From: Trametes villosa
Taxonomy: Eukaryota; Basidiomycota; Agaricomycetes; Polyporales; Polyporaceae
NCBI GenBank assembly: GCA_002964805.2
Contig: PUDQ02000106.1
Location: 1-40,413 of the forward strand
Direction: 5' to 3'
Length of the DNA: 40,413 nt
The notes beneath the pieces were generated by a model that was not told the DNA's origin, ran no database searches, and saw only the letters and a list, made by a program, of their open reading frames with translations. Made by a program: the position numbers and the translations under genes. Positions 18,228-29,144 of this stretch are shown in pieces. Each line of letters starts with the position of its first letter. Position 1 is the stretch's first letter.

Positions 18228-21200
18228 TCAGTCGTTGAGCTCGTAGTACGTGCGGAACATGGACTCGGTGCGCAGCGTGGACGAAGAGATGACGCCGTGG
18301 ACATGCAGGAAGAGATGGGGGAAACGGCGCGTGAAGTACGCAAGGAAGCCCTCGGGCATCGACCCCAGCAGCCGCTTCACGTTGTCCGGCAAGTCCTGAT
18401 AGTGGTGTTTCTAGATACACCCGTCAGCACACAACGGTCTGCATTACGGTCCTGGCACCTGCTCACCTTATTCCGCAGCGCGCGCAGCAGGTCCTGCACG
18501 GAGCGCCCGTCGTACTTGCGGAACTTGCCCAGGTTCTCGAGGAACAGCTTGTCGAGGCGCGCGGCCCAGTCCGCGCCGACGACGTTGTGCGCGCCGCGCT
18601 CGAGCGCGAGCAGGTTCGCGTCCTTCGGGTCGCGGCACATGATCTCGAACCGGTCCGACGCGTCCTGCAGGAACGTGAGGCGCTTGCCCGGGTCCCAGAA
18701 GTACGGGTGCAGCAAGCAGCTCGTCGTGTCCGGCCTAGTAAAACGTTGAGCTACGCGGTCCCAAACAAAGCGCATGGAGAAAACTGACCTTTCGTATGCT
18801 TCCGGATTGAGCATCCGAGTGATCAGGTCCACGCCCTCGGCGCCCTCCTCGCCAAACCGCTCCAGCCCCTCCAGGTTCTTCGCGTTCTTCAGGATGTTGA
18901 ACTCCCGCTCGAACCGGTCGCCGAACGGGTGAGCGCCGTTCGTCAGCACGTAGTAGTACAAGCACCCTAGCGCGAAGATGTCGACCGACTTCGTCAGGCG
19001 CGTCGGCTTGCCCATAGGCGTCCCCGGCGTCGGCGTGCCCACGCTCCCCCGCGACGACTGCGACTCGTCTGAGCCCGCATCCAGCAGGCTCACCTCGCCT
19101 CTGAGAATCTCTGGTGCGCGCCACCCGACGGTGCCCGCGGCCATCGAGCCGTGCGCGGTCGGCAGGAAGCTCGTCTGGTCGAACTCGAGCTTCTTGCAGA
19201 GGCCGAAGTCAGAGATGAGCATGCGGTGGCCCGCGTTCTCGCCGACGCCCTTCTTCGCGTACGAGATGAGGATGTTCTGCGGCTTGATGTCGCGGTGGAT
19301 GATCTTGAGCGCGTGCAGGTGGCGCAAGCCCGAGGTGATCTGGCGCAGCGCGCGCTTCGGCTCGAACGCGACCGCGATGTCGCGGAACTGGTCCGGGCGC
19401 TCGATCACGTCCGCGAGCGAGGCGGGGCAGAGCTCGAGCGCGATGTAGAGGAAGTTTGCGTGGGCCTCCTGGTAGTAGTACCGGATGACGTTCGGGTGGT
19501 CGTCGGACTCCTGCAGGACGTTCACTTCGCGCGAGGCGAGGGTGACGAAGTCGGCTAGCATGCGCTTCACGGCTACCGCTCGTCCCTGCAACGAGCCCTT
19601 GTACACGACTGTCCCATGAGAGCCAAGGCCTGGGGTAGGCGGTCAGAGCTGCACTGACAATTATTATACTGAGTCAACCAAACACTCACCTAGGACGTCG
19701 TTCGAGACGGATAAAGTGGGGACGCTTGCTACAGGGGCCGACGGCGCCAGGACGATAGATGAGGGTGTAGCTTCCTTCGGCGGCCCTGGCGAACCGTTCG
19801 ACTGTCCGTCCGAAGAGTTCTTGTCTTCGCCCACTATCTGCTCGACCTCGTCCGCAGGGATAGCAATAGTGACGTTGCCCTTCTTCTTCCTACCCCGCTT
19901 GCGCCGGATACCCTTGCGCTTACCAGGGGTATCGAGAGCATCGCCCTCCTTCTCCGTATCCTCGGCGTCTGGACCGTCGTTCGCGCCTTCCATATGCGCA
20001 GGTACAGGTTCCAGAGCCTCGGGGTCAAAGAGGACCTTCTTCGCAGGAGCAGGGTCGGAGGAAGATGTGGGAACGTCCTCGGGCGCAATGACGTGGCCGT
20101 TGACGTCCTTGGTCTCGGAGTCTGACGTGGCCGCAACCGCGCCCTCAGCGCTCGCGTTCTCACCGTCCTGCATAGCCGGAGAGGCTGAAATGGGCGCGGA
20201 GACGGCGTGGGTAGACGGTGGGGCAGTCGACCCGAGGAACTTGCGGAGGTATACCCAGGTGAGCACCGCGAGCGCGCAGAGCGTGAACGCAGAGAGCGCC
20301 TGCGTCGGCGGGCTCCCAAGTAGCGCAGACGCAGGGTGCGCCCCGGGGCGGGGCGTCTCCGGCACGGTGTCCCACCCAAGCGGTGGCGGGATCGAGACAT
20401 TGCTGTCCGGGAGCGGGGCGTCGGAAGGGTGAGGCTCGTGTGCCGGCGGCACCCCGGGGACATTGCTGTTGTACACCGGGGACGGCTCCACGGACGGCGC
20501 CCCATCGAGGAGTCTGCTGATGCGCGATTGGCTGTCTGACCCCAGTTTGCGCACGCCAGTGAGGCAGCGGATGTCGGAGGAGCCGTTCTTGCACGCCTCC
20601 CGGAACTTGCGCTCCTTCGCGATGCGCCGGACGCTGTCGAGCTCTGGGGGGAAGTCCTTGCCGTTGTCGCTGGACGAACCCGGGGGCGGATCAAGCATGC
20701 GCCGGCTGCGAGGGGAGTCGAGGTTGGCGTCGCTGAACACGACAAGTGGGAAGCGGTCGGGGCTCATAGCATATAGCGAGCCAGACTCCTCGACGAGCCC
20801 GACGTATGCCGCATCGAGATTGGGTAAACGGTTGTGCTTCGCCGCATCGGTGAAGTCGACGGAAGGGAGGATGTCCTGCAGGCGTGGTTGCGGCTGCAGC
20901 AGGACGAATGGCTGCGAGCGTTTCGGCGTGCGTAGTACATCGAATGTGGCAACGCTGGGTTTGATGATGGGTCAACCTGACTACTGACGCCGTGCTGGCA
21001 AACCACCTACATGGGGTTGGAGAAAACCTGATACCACATGGGGTGTGCGTTCGAGGGAGGGCCAGATGCGTCCGGGCTAGCGGTCTTGAACGAGATGATC
21101 TTGCCAGTGGGGAGTGACTGGATGTATGCATTATCGGCGGTGCGTTGGTATATTGCTTGGAGACCATGGTCTTGCTTGTTGGGACCATACGTGGAAAAGG

Positions 21201-22019
21201 AGAGCTTCTGGACATGCCCCCGCCCTCCGGATGAACCGGCCGGACGAGTATGTATGGATATATGGTAGTCTGCGCCAGTCAGGTTGACCCAGCAGAGGTA
21301 CAAGGCAGCGTGGGGTACATACCTGTGCGGCCTATGAACACTTCGTTGGGAATGAATGGTTCTGGAGGAGGTTCTGGACTCTCTAGTTCGTCGAGATCGA
21401 CTGCAGGCGGGGTTGGAGTGAGGTCCTCGAACGGCATCCACGGACACTCGGAGTCGACGGTCGCCTTAATCCTTCCCGTCTCCAGCTCGATCAACAGGAG
21501 AGACGTCTCCTTCTTCCCCACGAAAACACGCCTATCCTCGTCGCCTGAGAAGCTAAAAGGAGACATGTCCACAAGCTGAGACATGGAGAAGGGAAGGCGC
21601 TGCAGCGGGCTGTCCGGGGAGGACATCACGTATATGTCGCCAGACTGGGGTTCAACGACGTAAATCTCTTGCGCAGGGTCGTCCTCGTCGGTGACATCTT
21701 GGTCAAGCTCAGGGTGCTCCGTGCGTACAAGCGGTCCGAAGGCGGCCGGAGCGGCACCAGCGGAGTCGGATGAGGACGCCATGGACCATAGCGGTGCCCC
21801 CGAGGTCCTGTTGAGCGCATGGAGCTTGCCGTCAACCGAGGCGACGAGAACTATGTCGAGCAGCTCGGGGTCATCGTGTCCGCCGAAGACATGACCGTCC
21901 CGGACGGCGTTGACATGGGTGGACAAGTCCTTGCCAGGTGTAGATCGAAGCGAGAGGATTTCGGCGAGACAAGCCCCAGCAGTAGCCAGTAGAGCCGAGA
22001 GGCACGAGAGGGGTTTCAT
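18228..22019 (-). CDS. IRE1: IRE1, ER stress sensor kinase/endoribonuclease
   Basis: Six exons: 22019-21323, 21269-21011, 20954-19690, 19629-18789, 18734-18467 and 18410-18228. They join in frame to 1170 residues. A signal peptide begins at the ATG at 22019 (MKPLSCLSALLATAG). The luminal stress-sensing domain covers about 25-535, a transmembrane segment about 538-558, and a charged Lys/Arg-rich linker lies at about 650-670. The kinase runs about 738-1025, with a glycine loop rebuilt across an intron (LGLGSHGTVVYKG), VAVKRM, HRDIKPQN, SDFG and WRAPEIL. The KEN RNase follows (KRLTFLQDASDRFE, then NKKHHYQDLP across the last intron) and ends YYELND. In fungi IRE1 sits in the ER membrane, oligomerises on unfolded proteins and cuts HAC1/XBP1-type mRNA. 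All key motifs are intact. Confidence 0.97.
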
Positions 22020-22175
22020 GCCATGCAAGGGGGGTTATGCCATGCAAAGGGAGAGGTGGTGATGGTGAGAAGCAGAAGCGCTGCACAGCGTAAAGTCCAG
22101 AGCCGCCACCATGGCGCTGCATCTATAGCGGATTGCAATGCTCATCGAGTTGCTGTTGAACCTCCTGTCTAACAC
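22020..22175. other. IRE1 upstream / tRNA upstream spacer
   Basis: The 156 bases between the IRE1 start and the divergently placed tRNA gene must hold the IRE1 5' leader and part of its promoter. An out-of-frame ATG five bases before the IRE1 start (22024-22022) is read as ATGGCATGA, a minimal upstream start. Confidence 0.5.
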
Positions 22176-22258
22176 GGCCCAATGGTCTAGTAGTATGATT
22201 CGCGCTTCGGGTTACCTGAGCTTGCGCGAGGTCCCGGGTTCAATTCCCGGTTGGGCCC
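22176..22258 (+). tRNA. tRNA-Pro (anticodon CGG) with 11-nt intron
   Basis: The acceptor stem GGCCCAA (22176-22182) pairs with TTGGGCC (22251-22257), with discriminator C at 22258. The anticodon stem CGCGC (22201-22205) pairs with GCGCG (22224-22228). The loop reads TT-CGG-G, then an 11-nt intron (22212-22222) after position 37, then T38. The T-arm has GGTTCAATTCC. The overall pattern matches eukaryotic tRNA-Pro. Intron position is canonical for nuclear tRNA genes. Confidence 0.93.
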
Positions 22259-22263
22259 TAACG

Positions 22264-22267
22264 TTTT
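22264..22267 (+). terminator. RNA polymerase III T-run
   Basis: TTTT begins six bases after the tRNA 3' end, the usual pol III stop. Confidence 0.7.
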
Positions 22268-22679
22268 GCTGCTCCCCCTCACAGCACTAGCACAGATCAT
22301 CTACCTCGTTACGACGAGTCTCAATACGCTGACCACCACTTATTATTTGGACTCTGGCGCATTCAATCCTTTCTTTTCCTTTCTCCGAAGACCCGAGTCC
22401 GTCCGAGCCTGTCGTGTGCCGTAGCACAGCTTTTTATGAGAGCGTCGGTCCGGGACCGCGGGAGGACGATCGAAAGCGGTTCGTACGATCGTGCCTTGCG
22501 CGCGGCGGCGGCCGCGCGCAGTCTCGCGAAAGTGGCCGCTCACCACATCCTGGCATCTCATCCCGACTCCTTCCCGACCACCACCTCCTCATACCCCGCC
22601 TCGTCATCGTCTTCAACAGTGGATACACCCTGCCACCAATTCATCCCTCTTGCTTTTCTACTCACCTATCCTTCAGACC

Positions 22680-24481
22680 ATGTCCTCCGCGGGACCCAGC
22701 AGGCCTCGCGTCCTTACTCTCACTGCCGACCAGCTCCTTGGCACGAGCCTCACCCCCGCTCGCCCCCACAACAAGCACAAGAACTCCAGCACTCCTCGTG
22801 TGCTCACAATCGAGGACCTATTGGGCCCCGGGCTCACTGTCGCACGACCAGCCTCGAGACCCGCTCCGCGTCCAGCCCCGCGCCCGCCACCGCGGCCCTC
22901 GTCCTCACGCGGCGCCGGCTCGTCCAGCACTCGCTCAGCGCCGAATCCGCGTCTTGTACGGGTCACGGCGGACGAGGTGCTGAGGACGGGCATTCCGGTG
23001 CGCACGCTGCAGGCGGTGAAGGCGCGATCGCAAGTCCTCTCGGCGGACGATCTCTTGGCAGCAATCAGTGCGCGCCCGTCTGCCGGGAGGGACGCGCAGG
23101 CTCGCGGCCGCGCAGCCACGGCCGGCTCAAGCAGTCAGTCCACTGGCGGTAGCAGCAGTCGCACGGGAACCGCTGCCAGTGCTAATGCTGGGCGCAGCGC
23201 TGGGAGCTCATCCACGGGGGCCTCTCACGGCACGCGCCCAGGAGGTCAGCGCGCAAACCGCGAGAATGAGGCTTCGGGATCGTCGAGTCAGAGTCGCACT
23301 CGCAATGGTCAACCGCGACGGAGCACCAGCTTGGGGTCGATGCGGACGCTGCCTATCTACACGCAGGAGCCAGGTGATTCTGAGACAGTCATCGACCGGT
23401 GAGTATTCGTTCCTCTACATCTCCCATCTCACATGCTGATTATCGTTCGCTTTACAGTGGCGCGACAGAACTCGAAGATGACGACGAGATCCCGATAACG
23501 GTGATGTCTCCAGTCGAGGAGAACGAGCCGAACGGAGACACCTCCGCAAGCGCCGGCCCGACGTCCTCGCCGCCAAGTTCCCCGAGCCAGACAGAAGCGG
23601 CGGCGTTCAGTCGTCAACTTAGCCCGGTTGATGCAACCTCGCACCTCGCGTCGTCTCTTCCGAATGACCCGCCGTTGCCGCCGTGGACGTCTATCTACGC
23701 CGATGCTGCGCCCTCGTACGAAGCGGCGATGAGCACGCCCAACCTGCACGTTTATCGCGGGAGCCCGGAGAACGTCCCCCTTCCCACTTCGCCGCAGCTG
23801 AGCCCCGTGTCTCCCAGCGCACACGAAGCGGGTATCAGCCCCACGTCTCCGAGTCCTGCCTATGTGCACACTGTGTCCGCGCTCGTCTCTTTGTCTCCCG
23901 GCTCTTCCGCTCGCGATGGCGCTTCCCCGTCCGCCGTACCCAGCCCCAGCTCGACCTCCCCTCGTCCTACCGTCCGGGTCGTCACTCCCCGGATGCCGGG
24001 CACGAGCACGTCGCCCGACGCGCGGAGCCCAGCCAGCCCGTCGAGCCCGCCCGGGGAGCGGTCGGACGGCGCCGAGACGCCGCGGCGGCGGTTCGGGTTT
24101 ATGTCCACGCTCTTCCACTCGCGCAGCTCGAGCCGCCTCCGCGCGCGCTCGCACTCGCTCTCGTCCGCGCAGGCTCCCAGCACGAGCACGAGCCCGCGGC
24201 GGGTCGCGTCGCCGGAGCTGGTCGCGCCGGCGCCGACGCGGCCGTTCCACCGGTTCTCGCAGTCGGCGAGCGGGTCGATGTTGGATCTGACGACGGGAGG
24301 GGCGGGGGTGGCGGGCGATGTCGTAGGCGAGAGAATATATTTCGTCGGCTGCGACGTGCGAGGCGGGTGGCGGTGTGCGGGGGTGGCGGTGCGGGCGTTG
24401 GCGAGATGGGTGTTGTCGCTGGGGTCGAGCACGCGGGGACAATCTGGGATGGCGAGCGAGATCTCCCTGATGCAATTCTGA
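22680..24481 (+). CDS. Ser/Pro-rich protein with repeated N-terminal motif, copy 1
   Basis: Two exons, 22680-23398 and 23458-24481, are joined by a 59-nt GTGAGT...CAG intron and give 580 residues. I do not recognise a family. The N-terminus has four degenerate copies of a ~17-20-residue motif with the core VLT-(x)-A/E-D-x-LL: residues 10-29, 40-57, 91-107 and 118-133, separated by Pro/Arg and Ser runs. The middle is Ser/Pro/Thr-rich and probably disordered, with acidic ELEDDDEIP just after the splice. A basic patch (RRRFGFMSTLFHSRSSSRLRA) lies around residues 440-460. No signal peptide or membrane segment is visible, so it may be a cytoplasmic or nuclear scaffold-like protein; this is only inference from composition. 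The final ~70 residues after the Ser-rich tail are less convincing, and an unseen 3' intron is possible. Copy 2 is at 34501. Confidence 0.7.
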
Positions 24482-26023
24482 CCTCTGCGTCGAGGATGAG
24501 TGCCTACTTGACGCTGGTCGTCGAGAATGGGGACTGGTTTGACGCTCGCCGGCGAGGATACCGCCCAATTTAACGCTGCTCGTTGAGAGTGGGGACTGGG
24601 ACTCAGACTCGGGTTCTGCAGCGCGGAAACACTCGCATTCTGGCGTACTACACAGGGCCCTACTCGGACACAACACACAGCTACCTCGCACCGCACGGAC
24701 ATCGCGTTCGCGCACCCCCAGCCAACGGGCGCCAATTCGACGACTCTGCGCGACCCCGCAGAGTCCTGCCCCGCGGCTCTCCCTTGCTCCGCGTCCACGT
24801 CCACCGTGTTCACCGTCCGCCCTCTCGCGATGTGCAAACTCGCTCCCTGTGCCGTTCTCGGCGGGATGGCCGCAACTTCGTGAGCTGCCCGGGGGAGACT
24901 TAGCACGTGTTCAGAATCCACAAACTGCAAACCGACGCACGGAAAGAGGCTGTTTAGCCGACTTCAGCGTCCTGGTGTGCTGGTAGCGGCTTGGACGACT
25001 CGAGACGGCGTGGGCACCTATTCTGACAGGAGGCGAGGCTGCAGAGTCTTGCACCCCCTTCGGCTGTGCGTCCACCGCCGTGCTTCTCCCATGCGCCCGG
25101 CTTTCCGGCTCTTCCCTCCCCTGCCGTGGCATGTTCCGACCTATGCAACTCACAATGTCAGGCAGAACTCGGAAGCTGACAAGTAGGAATGGCACGCACT
25201 CCCGTTTCGAGCTCTTCCATACGCGCCCCCGACTCGGAGCCTGAAGTCCTTCTGGCCAGGTATTCCACCCTGGAATTACCTTCAGATGCGCCAGGGATGC
25301 TTGCGGCGCGCTTCGAGCGAAGAGGGTGCGATACTGGCCTGGCCAAGGCTTCCCCGTGTCGGTGGCATCCGTTCCGGCTGGCAGAGCCGTCTGCCACACT
25401 CGATAGCGCATGGGCGCCTATTCCGACGCAGCTCGAGCGAGCCAAGTCCTGCAGCGACCGTGTGGGCTTGACGCCTAGTACCCGCGACGCTCGCCTGCTC
25501 GTTCCCGCGCTCGCGCCTTCTGTGTGCACCTCGGCTGCGCCCCCAAGCGAAATCTACAAGATAGAAAAGGTCAGTCCGACAAGCTATGCACGACCTGACT
25601 AGTGCGCACCGTCTCGCTATTGAGCTTGTTTGCAGCCGCTAGCGCTCACGAGCTGGCACCCCATTCCCCCAACGCGCTCAAGGTGCGTGTGGGCTGTTCG
25701 CGCCCCCTCTTGCGCGCTCCGAGAGAGATTCGGGCGCCTCCAGTCTCGGGTCGGCGTCGATCAGGCGGGTTGCAGCTCTGGAACGTCCATAAGCTGGATG
25801 CAGGAAGCAGGTAAGGGGGTGGGAGCAACATTCAGCCGCCAGCGCGAGTCGTAATGGCTCTATTTCTGCACCATGGAGGCCCAAATGTCGTCGCTAGTGA
25901 GCTTGAGTGGAATGCGCCGCAGGGGCGGGAGAGCGAAGCGGTGGCCGCCGGCGGTGGAGGAAAAGTGAAAGAACGATGCGCATTGCGTGAGGCACCCCGC
26001 ACGTCTTGGGTCAGCGCCGGCGC
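24482..26023. other. no gene supported (copy 1)
   Basis: Several frames of 60-166 residues occur on both strands. The most gene-like is a plus-strand ATG frame at 25189-25602 of 137 residues with no domain. A pair of diverged stretches near 25018 and 25410 share GGGC(A/G)CCTATTC. The identical sequence in copy 2 (36310-37851) gives no comparative power. Confidence 0.5.
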
Positions 26024-26738
26024 TTAATCGGCGAAGCTCAAACGCGGGACTTTGAGGTCGCGCGGCCTGCCTTCCGCTACCCACGACCGCCACCCCGCCT
26101 TCCTTGTTTGCCCGCGCTGAAGATGGACGGGTCTGCACCACGTACAGTCCCGGTTTCTGTGTCGCCATGGCTGCTCTGTGAAGCCGAGCTCATCGGTCAG
26201 CCACTGAAACTCAGGGTTGTCCGAAACAACTTGAACACTTCGGATTAGGTACGTACAAGCTCGCCGCCTGCGGAGAAACAATACTGAAATCTGTGCGGGT
26301 GCAGCAATATTTCGACTCCTGGTCCTAGACGGTCAGGATGACCACGCGCCGGTAGATATAGGCAGGAGATGAGCTTACCATCCGAGGCGTGGAACCCACT
26401 TTGCCTGGTGCATATCGGGACAGGTACACGTGTAGCCCACTGTGCGAGTCCAGCCACGCACCGTGCTCCGTCCGCGCTCACGACCCCCTCACACCGGCTC
26501 CCGCTCGCCGTCGCCTTTGTAATCGCTGTCTGCCGGCATAACGAGGTCTTGTATGCTGACCCGGCATACCTGCAGCACTGAACGGGTCAGCGCCCAATCG
26601 AGGGCTGCCAAAGACAGAGCCAAAACGTACCTCTTTTTTCAGTCTGTTCGTGAAGGTGGGAGTGTCCTCGAGTTCTCGTTCACGCAGCCGGCGAACTGAC
26701 GTGCCTCCAGGATACAGGGCGGGTGTTTGCCCTGTCAT
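26024..26738 (-). CDS. small five-exon gene of unknown function, copy 1
   Basis: Exons 26738-26631, 26569-26495, 26439-26379, 26324-26285 and 26237-26024 join in frame to 165 residues. All introns are GT-AG and 47-61 nt long, and the last contains CTAATCC as a branch site. The exon peptides read like real protein rather than shadow: exon 1 ends TFTNRLKKE, exon 2 holds VSIQDLVMPADSDYKGDGE, exons 3-4 join as SGFHASDGPGVEILLHPHRFH, and exon 5 starts VQVVSDNPEFQWLTDELGF. I recognise no domain, signal peptide or membrane helix. The last ~40 residues after RHRNRDC are basic and Trp/Cys-containing and could instead be read through another splice. Splice junctions were found by eye only. An identical copy lies at 37852-38566. 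Confidence 0.5.
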
Positions 26739-27982
26739 GGTGTGCGCAGACGAATCTCAAGGAGCAAGAGGGGCGGGCATATGGGGAGGATACGGAGGGA
26801 GGCGGGGTGCAAGGCAGGCAAATGGCGAGGGCCAAGGCCATAGGATAGCTGAAGAGTAGGTGCCCACTCCCCGCTCTCGCAGTCTCGCCCCGCCTGCATG
26901 TTCTGCCGCACAATCACCATCTTCCCTCGCCTGCACTCGCTACACAGACGGGCTGTGTGCCTGCGTCAAATGCTGATGTGCTAGCCGGACGCCCGGGGAA
27001 GCAGCCGAGTGCCAGTACGTACCACCGCTTCTCAGCGTGATTGCACTGGCAGGGCAATCTCACTCTGCTTTTCCCCTGCCAGTGCGCGGTTCGAGGCTTG
27101 CAGGATTAGTATCTGTGTGTGCTTTCCATGAGGCAGGTGTGCATGGGCAACCAGGGCAAATGAAGGGGGAAGGAGATTGGTGTGGTGAGAAGCACGACCT
27201 GGTCGCGCCCGGGGTGAGTCCGTGAGGTGATGTGCTGCACCCGAGTGTTAGGCGAGTGCAACGGGGACGTTTGCAGCACAATGCCGTGCGTTCCCGCTCC
27301 GTGCGTGTGGGATCCCGCTCCTAATGTATCAGGAGAATTTCCAGTCTTAGACAAATGATATCTCCTTTCCTGTGCGTGTGCCAAGACCCGACGGACTTCA
27401 GGATAAGCTCGTAAATTCTGACGCTGACTTCTGACACACATCCGGCCTTGAGTTGTCCGTGATACTGGCCGTCTTGCCAGTTGCGTGATTCTGCTGATCA
27501 TACCAATTGCATGCTGAGCCAGCACACCCGGGATGGTGCACTTCTCAACCAGAACCGTCCCCTCAGAAGTGGGGGGAGTAGGAATAGAGGTGTGAGAAGC
27601 AGAGTGCTCCTCATACCCGTATTCCCAATCTCCTCCACTTCTGCCTGCTCTTTACTACATTCATAGCTGTTCTAGTCTGTATGCAGGGGTAAACACATAT
27701 TCTCAGATGCAAAGCGAAGTATCGCGACATAGGGACGCAAGACGAACTTGGGTTCACGGCTAATCAGCCGGCAGGCGGACCGGGTGCTCGTATCCGACCC
27801 GGCGTTCGAGATACGGCCATGTGCTACGCACGCGGATCTCGCCAAATAGTACTCAACGCCACCCCCAGGATGTTCGCTTAAGGCTTTGCAGCCCTCGTCG
27901 TCGTGGTCGTAGTTAAAGGCTTGAGTGTGAGCGCGGAGAGGCGCATGCGAATGAGCACAAGTGCCTGCCTATTTTGGTAAGA
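26739..27982. other. intergenic, contains a 12-bp-stem hairpin (copy 1)
   Basis: This lies upstream of both the minus gene ending at 26738 and the plus gene starting at 27983, so it probably holds divergent promoters. No supported gene was seen. The hairpin GCACTGGCAGGG (27043-27054) / CCCTGCCAGTGC (27074-27085) is perfect, with a 19-nt loop; copy 2 has it at 38871-38913. Confidence 0.5.
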
Positions 27983-29144
27983 ATGTTCAAAGCCGCCAGC
28001 GCCCTTCGCGCAGGCTGTTCCGAGCCGCGCTCGTTCATCCCTACGTCCACCCTCCAAACCGTTCTGGAGACATTCAGCCTGCTGTCGGCTTGCAATACCC
28101 CTGATATAACTATGTCTCTGCCACACAATCTCATCTGGCCAGGTACGCAAAGCGTGTACCCCTCGGATCGGGTAGACCTGAGTCTTGGCGGTTGCTACTA
28201 AGTACTAGGTACGCTAACCTTGCCGCCCGAGCCTGGTGCCTTCCTCTTCCTGCCCCGGGATCGTCAGATCTACTGTCAGAAAATTCTTGTGTACCCGCCA
28301 ACAAACCGACAGAGCGGCCTTTGGGACTGCGTGCGCCCCATTGGCCCGGGAGCAGAAGATCGACCAAACTCGAGATCCGCTCGCAAGCATCCTCAGACAG
28401 TCACTGAAACCAGGTACTAGTAGCTCACGGCATGGAGCACACATGGCACTCGGATGTATATGGATGTGAACATTTCAGAGTCCTCACGGCGGCAATCGCG
28501 AGATCTCTTTGCGTTTGCGACGGGAACCTTCAGGGGCCCGGGACGACGGACGCGAGGTGCCACAATGCGGGGTTCAGAATCGGGTTTGTATCTCCTCGTG
28601 CGATTAGCACTCAGGCCGAGCTATTCACAAATGCTAACGACACGCTACAAGGTTGTATACAGGATCAGGAAGGCCCCCAGACGTGTAGTCATAGAGATAA
28701 GGCTATCGCACATACGCTACTAGGTCGACCTCATTCGGCCCCCGCGGGGTACCCATTGTTACACTCCTGACCTCCGGCGGCCCTCAATACGTCTAAACGA
28801 GGCGGATCTCATCATCAACACGCTTCGCACCAACCGGCAGCTTGACGGACCGGGCTTCTGGGCGAGCTATACGGCAGGAACGTCGGCACCTTCTTTGCCT
28901 GCTATCGCTTCCGTATTCCTTCGCGCAACCTATCAAGTGCACGGCACGCGCCCTCGTGCGTTCGAAGCAGATACATCATTGCAGGTAAGTAATTTGCACT
29001 GGGTTTGCATGGCAAGCACACTACCAGACGCCATTGAACTACACCTCCATTCAACAGCAGCAACCCAATGCCGCTCTTCATTTCTGTCCGCAACAGACGG
29101 TTTCCTCCTCGGCACGGGGCAGTGTCTGCGCCTGCTCAGAATAA
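27983..29144 (+). CDS. multi-exon gene of unknown function, copy 1, middle unresolved
   Basis: Exon 1 is 27983-28142 and ends LPHNLIWPG. It joins across GTACGC...TACTAG (28143-28208) to exon 2 from 28209, which reads TLTLPPEPGAFLFLPRDRQ and on to about 28413. Two later exons are in phase with each other: 28724-28984 (containing LNEADLIINTLRTNRQLDG and GFWASYTAG, donor GTAAGT) and 29058-29144 with a TAA stop. Between 28414 and 28723 at least one exon is needed. Two overlapping frames compete there (one with RDLFAFATGTFRGPG, the other with GFVSPRAISTQAELF) and neither joins both sides cleanly. The product, perhaps 300 residues, has no domain I recognise. The copy boundary in the window cuts its partner at 40413. 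Confidence 0.45.

Larger units (their letters stand above)
22397..28585 (+). repeat. direct segmental duplication, copy 1
   Basis: From GTCCGTCCGAGCC at 22397 this segment is repeated at 34220. Up to 23476 the copies differ by many substitutions and small indels: a 3-nt gap near 22458, the codon gap in exon 1, and an intron of 59 against 69 nt. From 23477 to 28585 (partner 35305-40413, constant offset 11828) I see no difference. All long frames on both strands translate identically. The partner is cut off by the window end. Confidence 0.95.

Noticed and set aside
22022..22028. An IRE1 start at 22028
   Set aside because: The codon there is TTG. The first in-frame ATG is 22019-22017, which opens a clean signal peptide.
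22436..23152. Upstream-starting 238-codon frame overlapping the Ser/Pro-rich gene, also in copy 2 (34260-34964)
   Set aside because: The differences between copies in this frame are mostly amino-acid-changing in the leader part, as expected of untranslated sequence. The main frame fits the splice site and exon 2.
23429..24930. Long minus-strand frames (428 and 356 codons) over the Ser/Pro-rich gene, and the same at 35044-36758
   Set aside because: They are antisense shadows of a GC-rich coding exon: Arg/Pro-dominated, no domain, and 'conserved' only because the two copies are identical in DNA.
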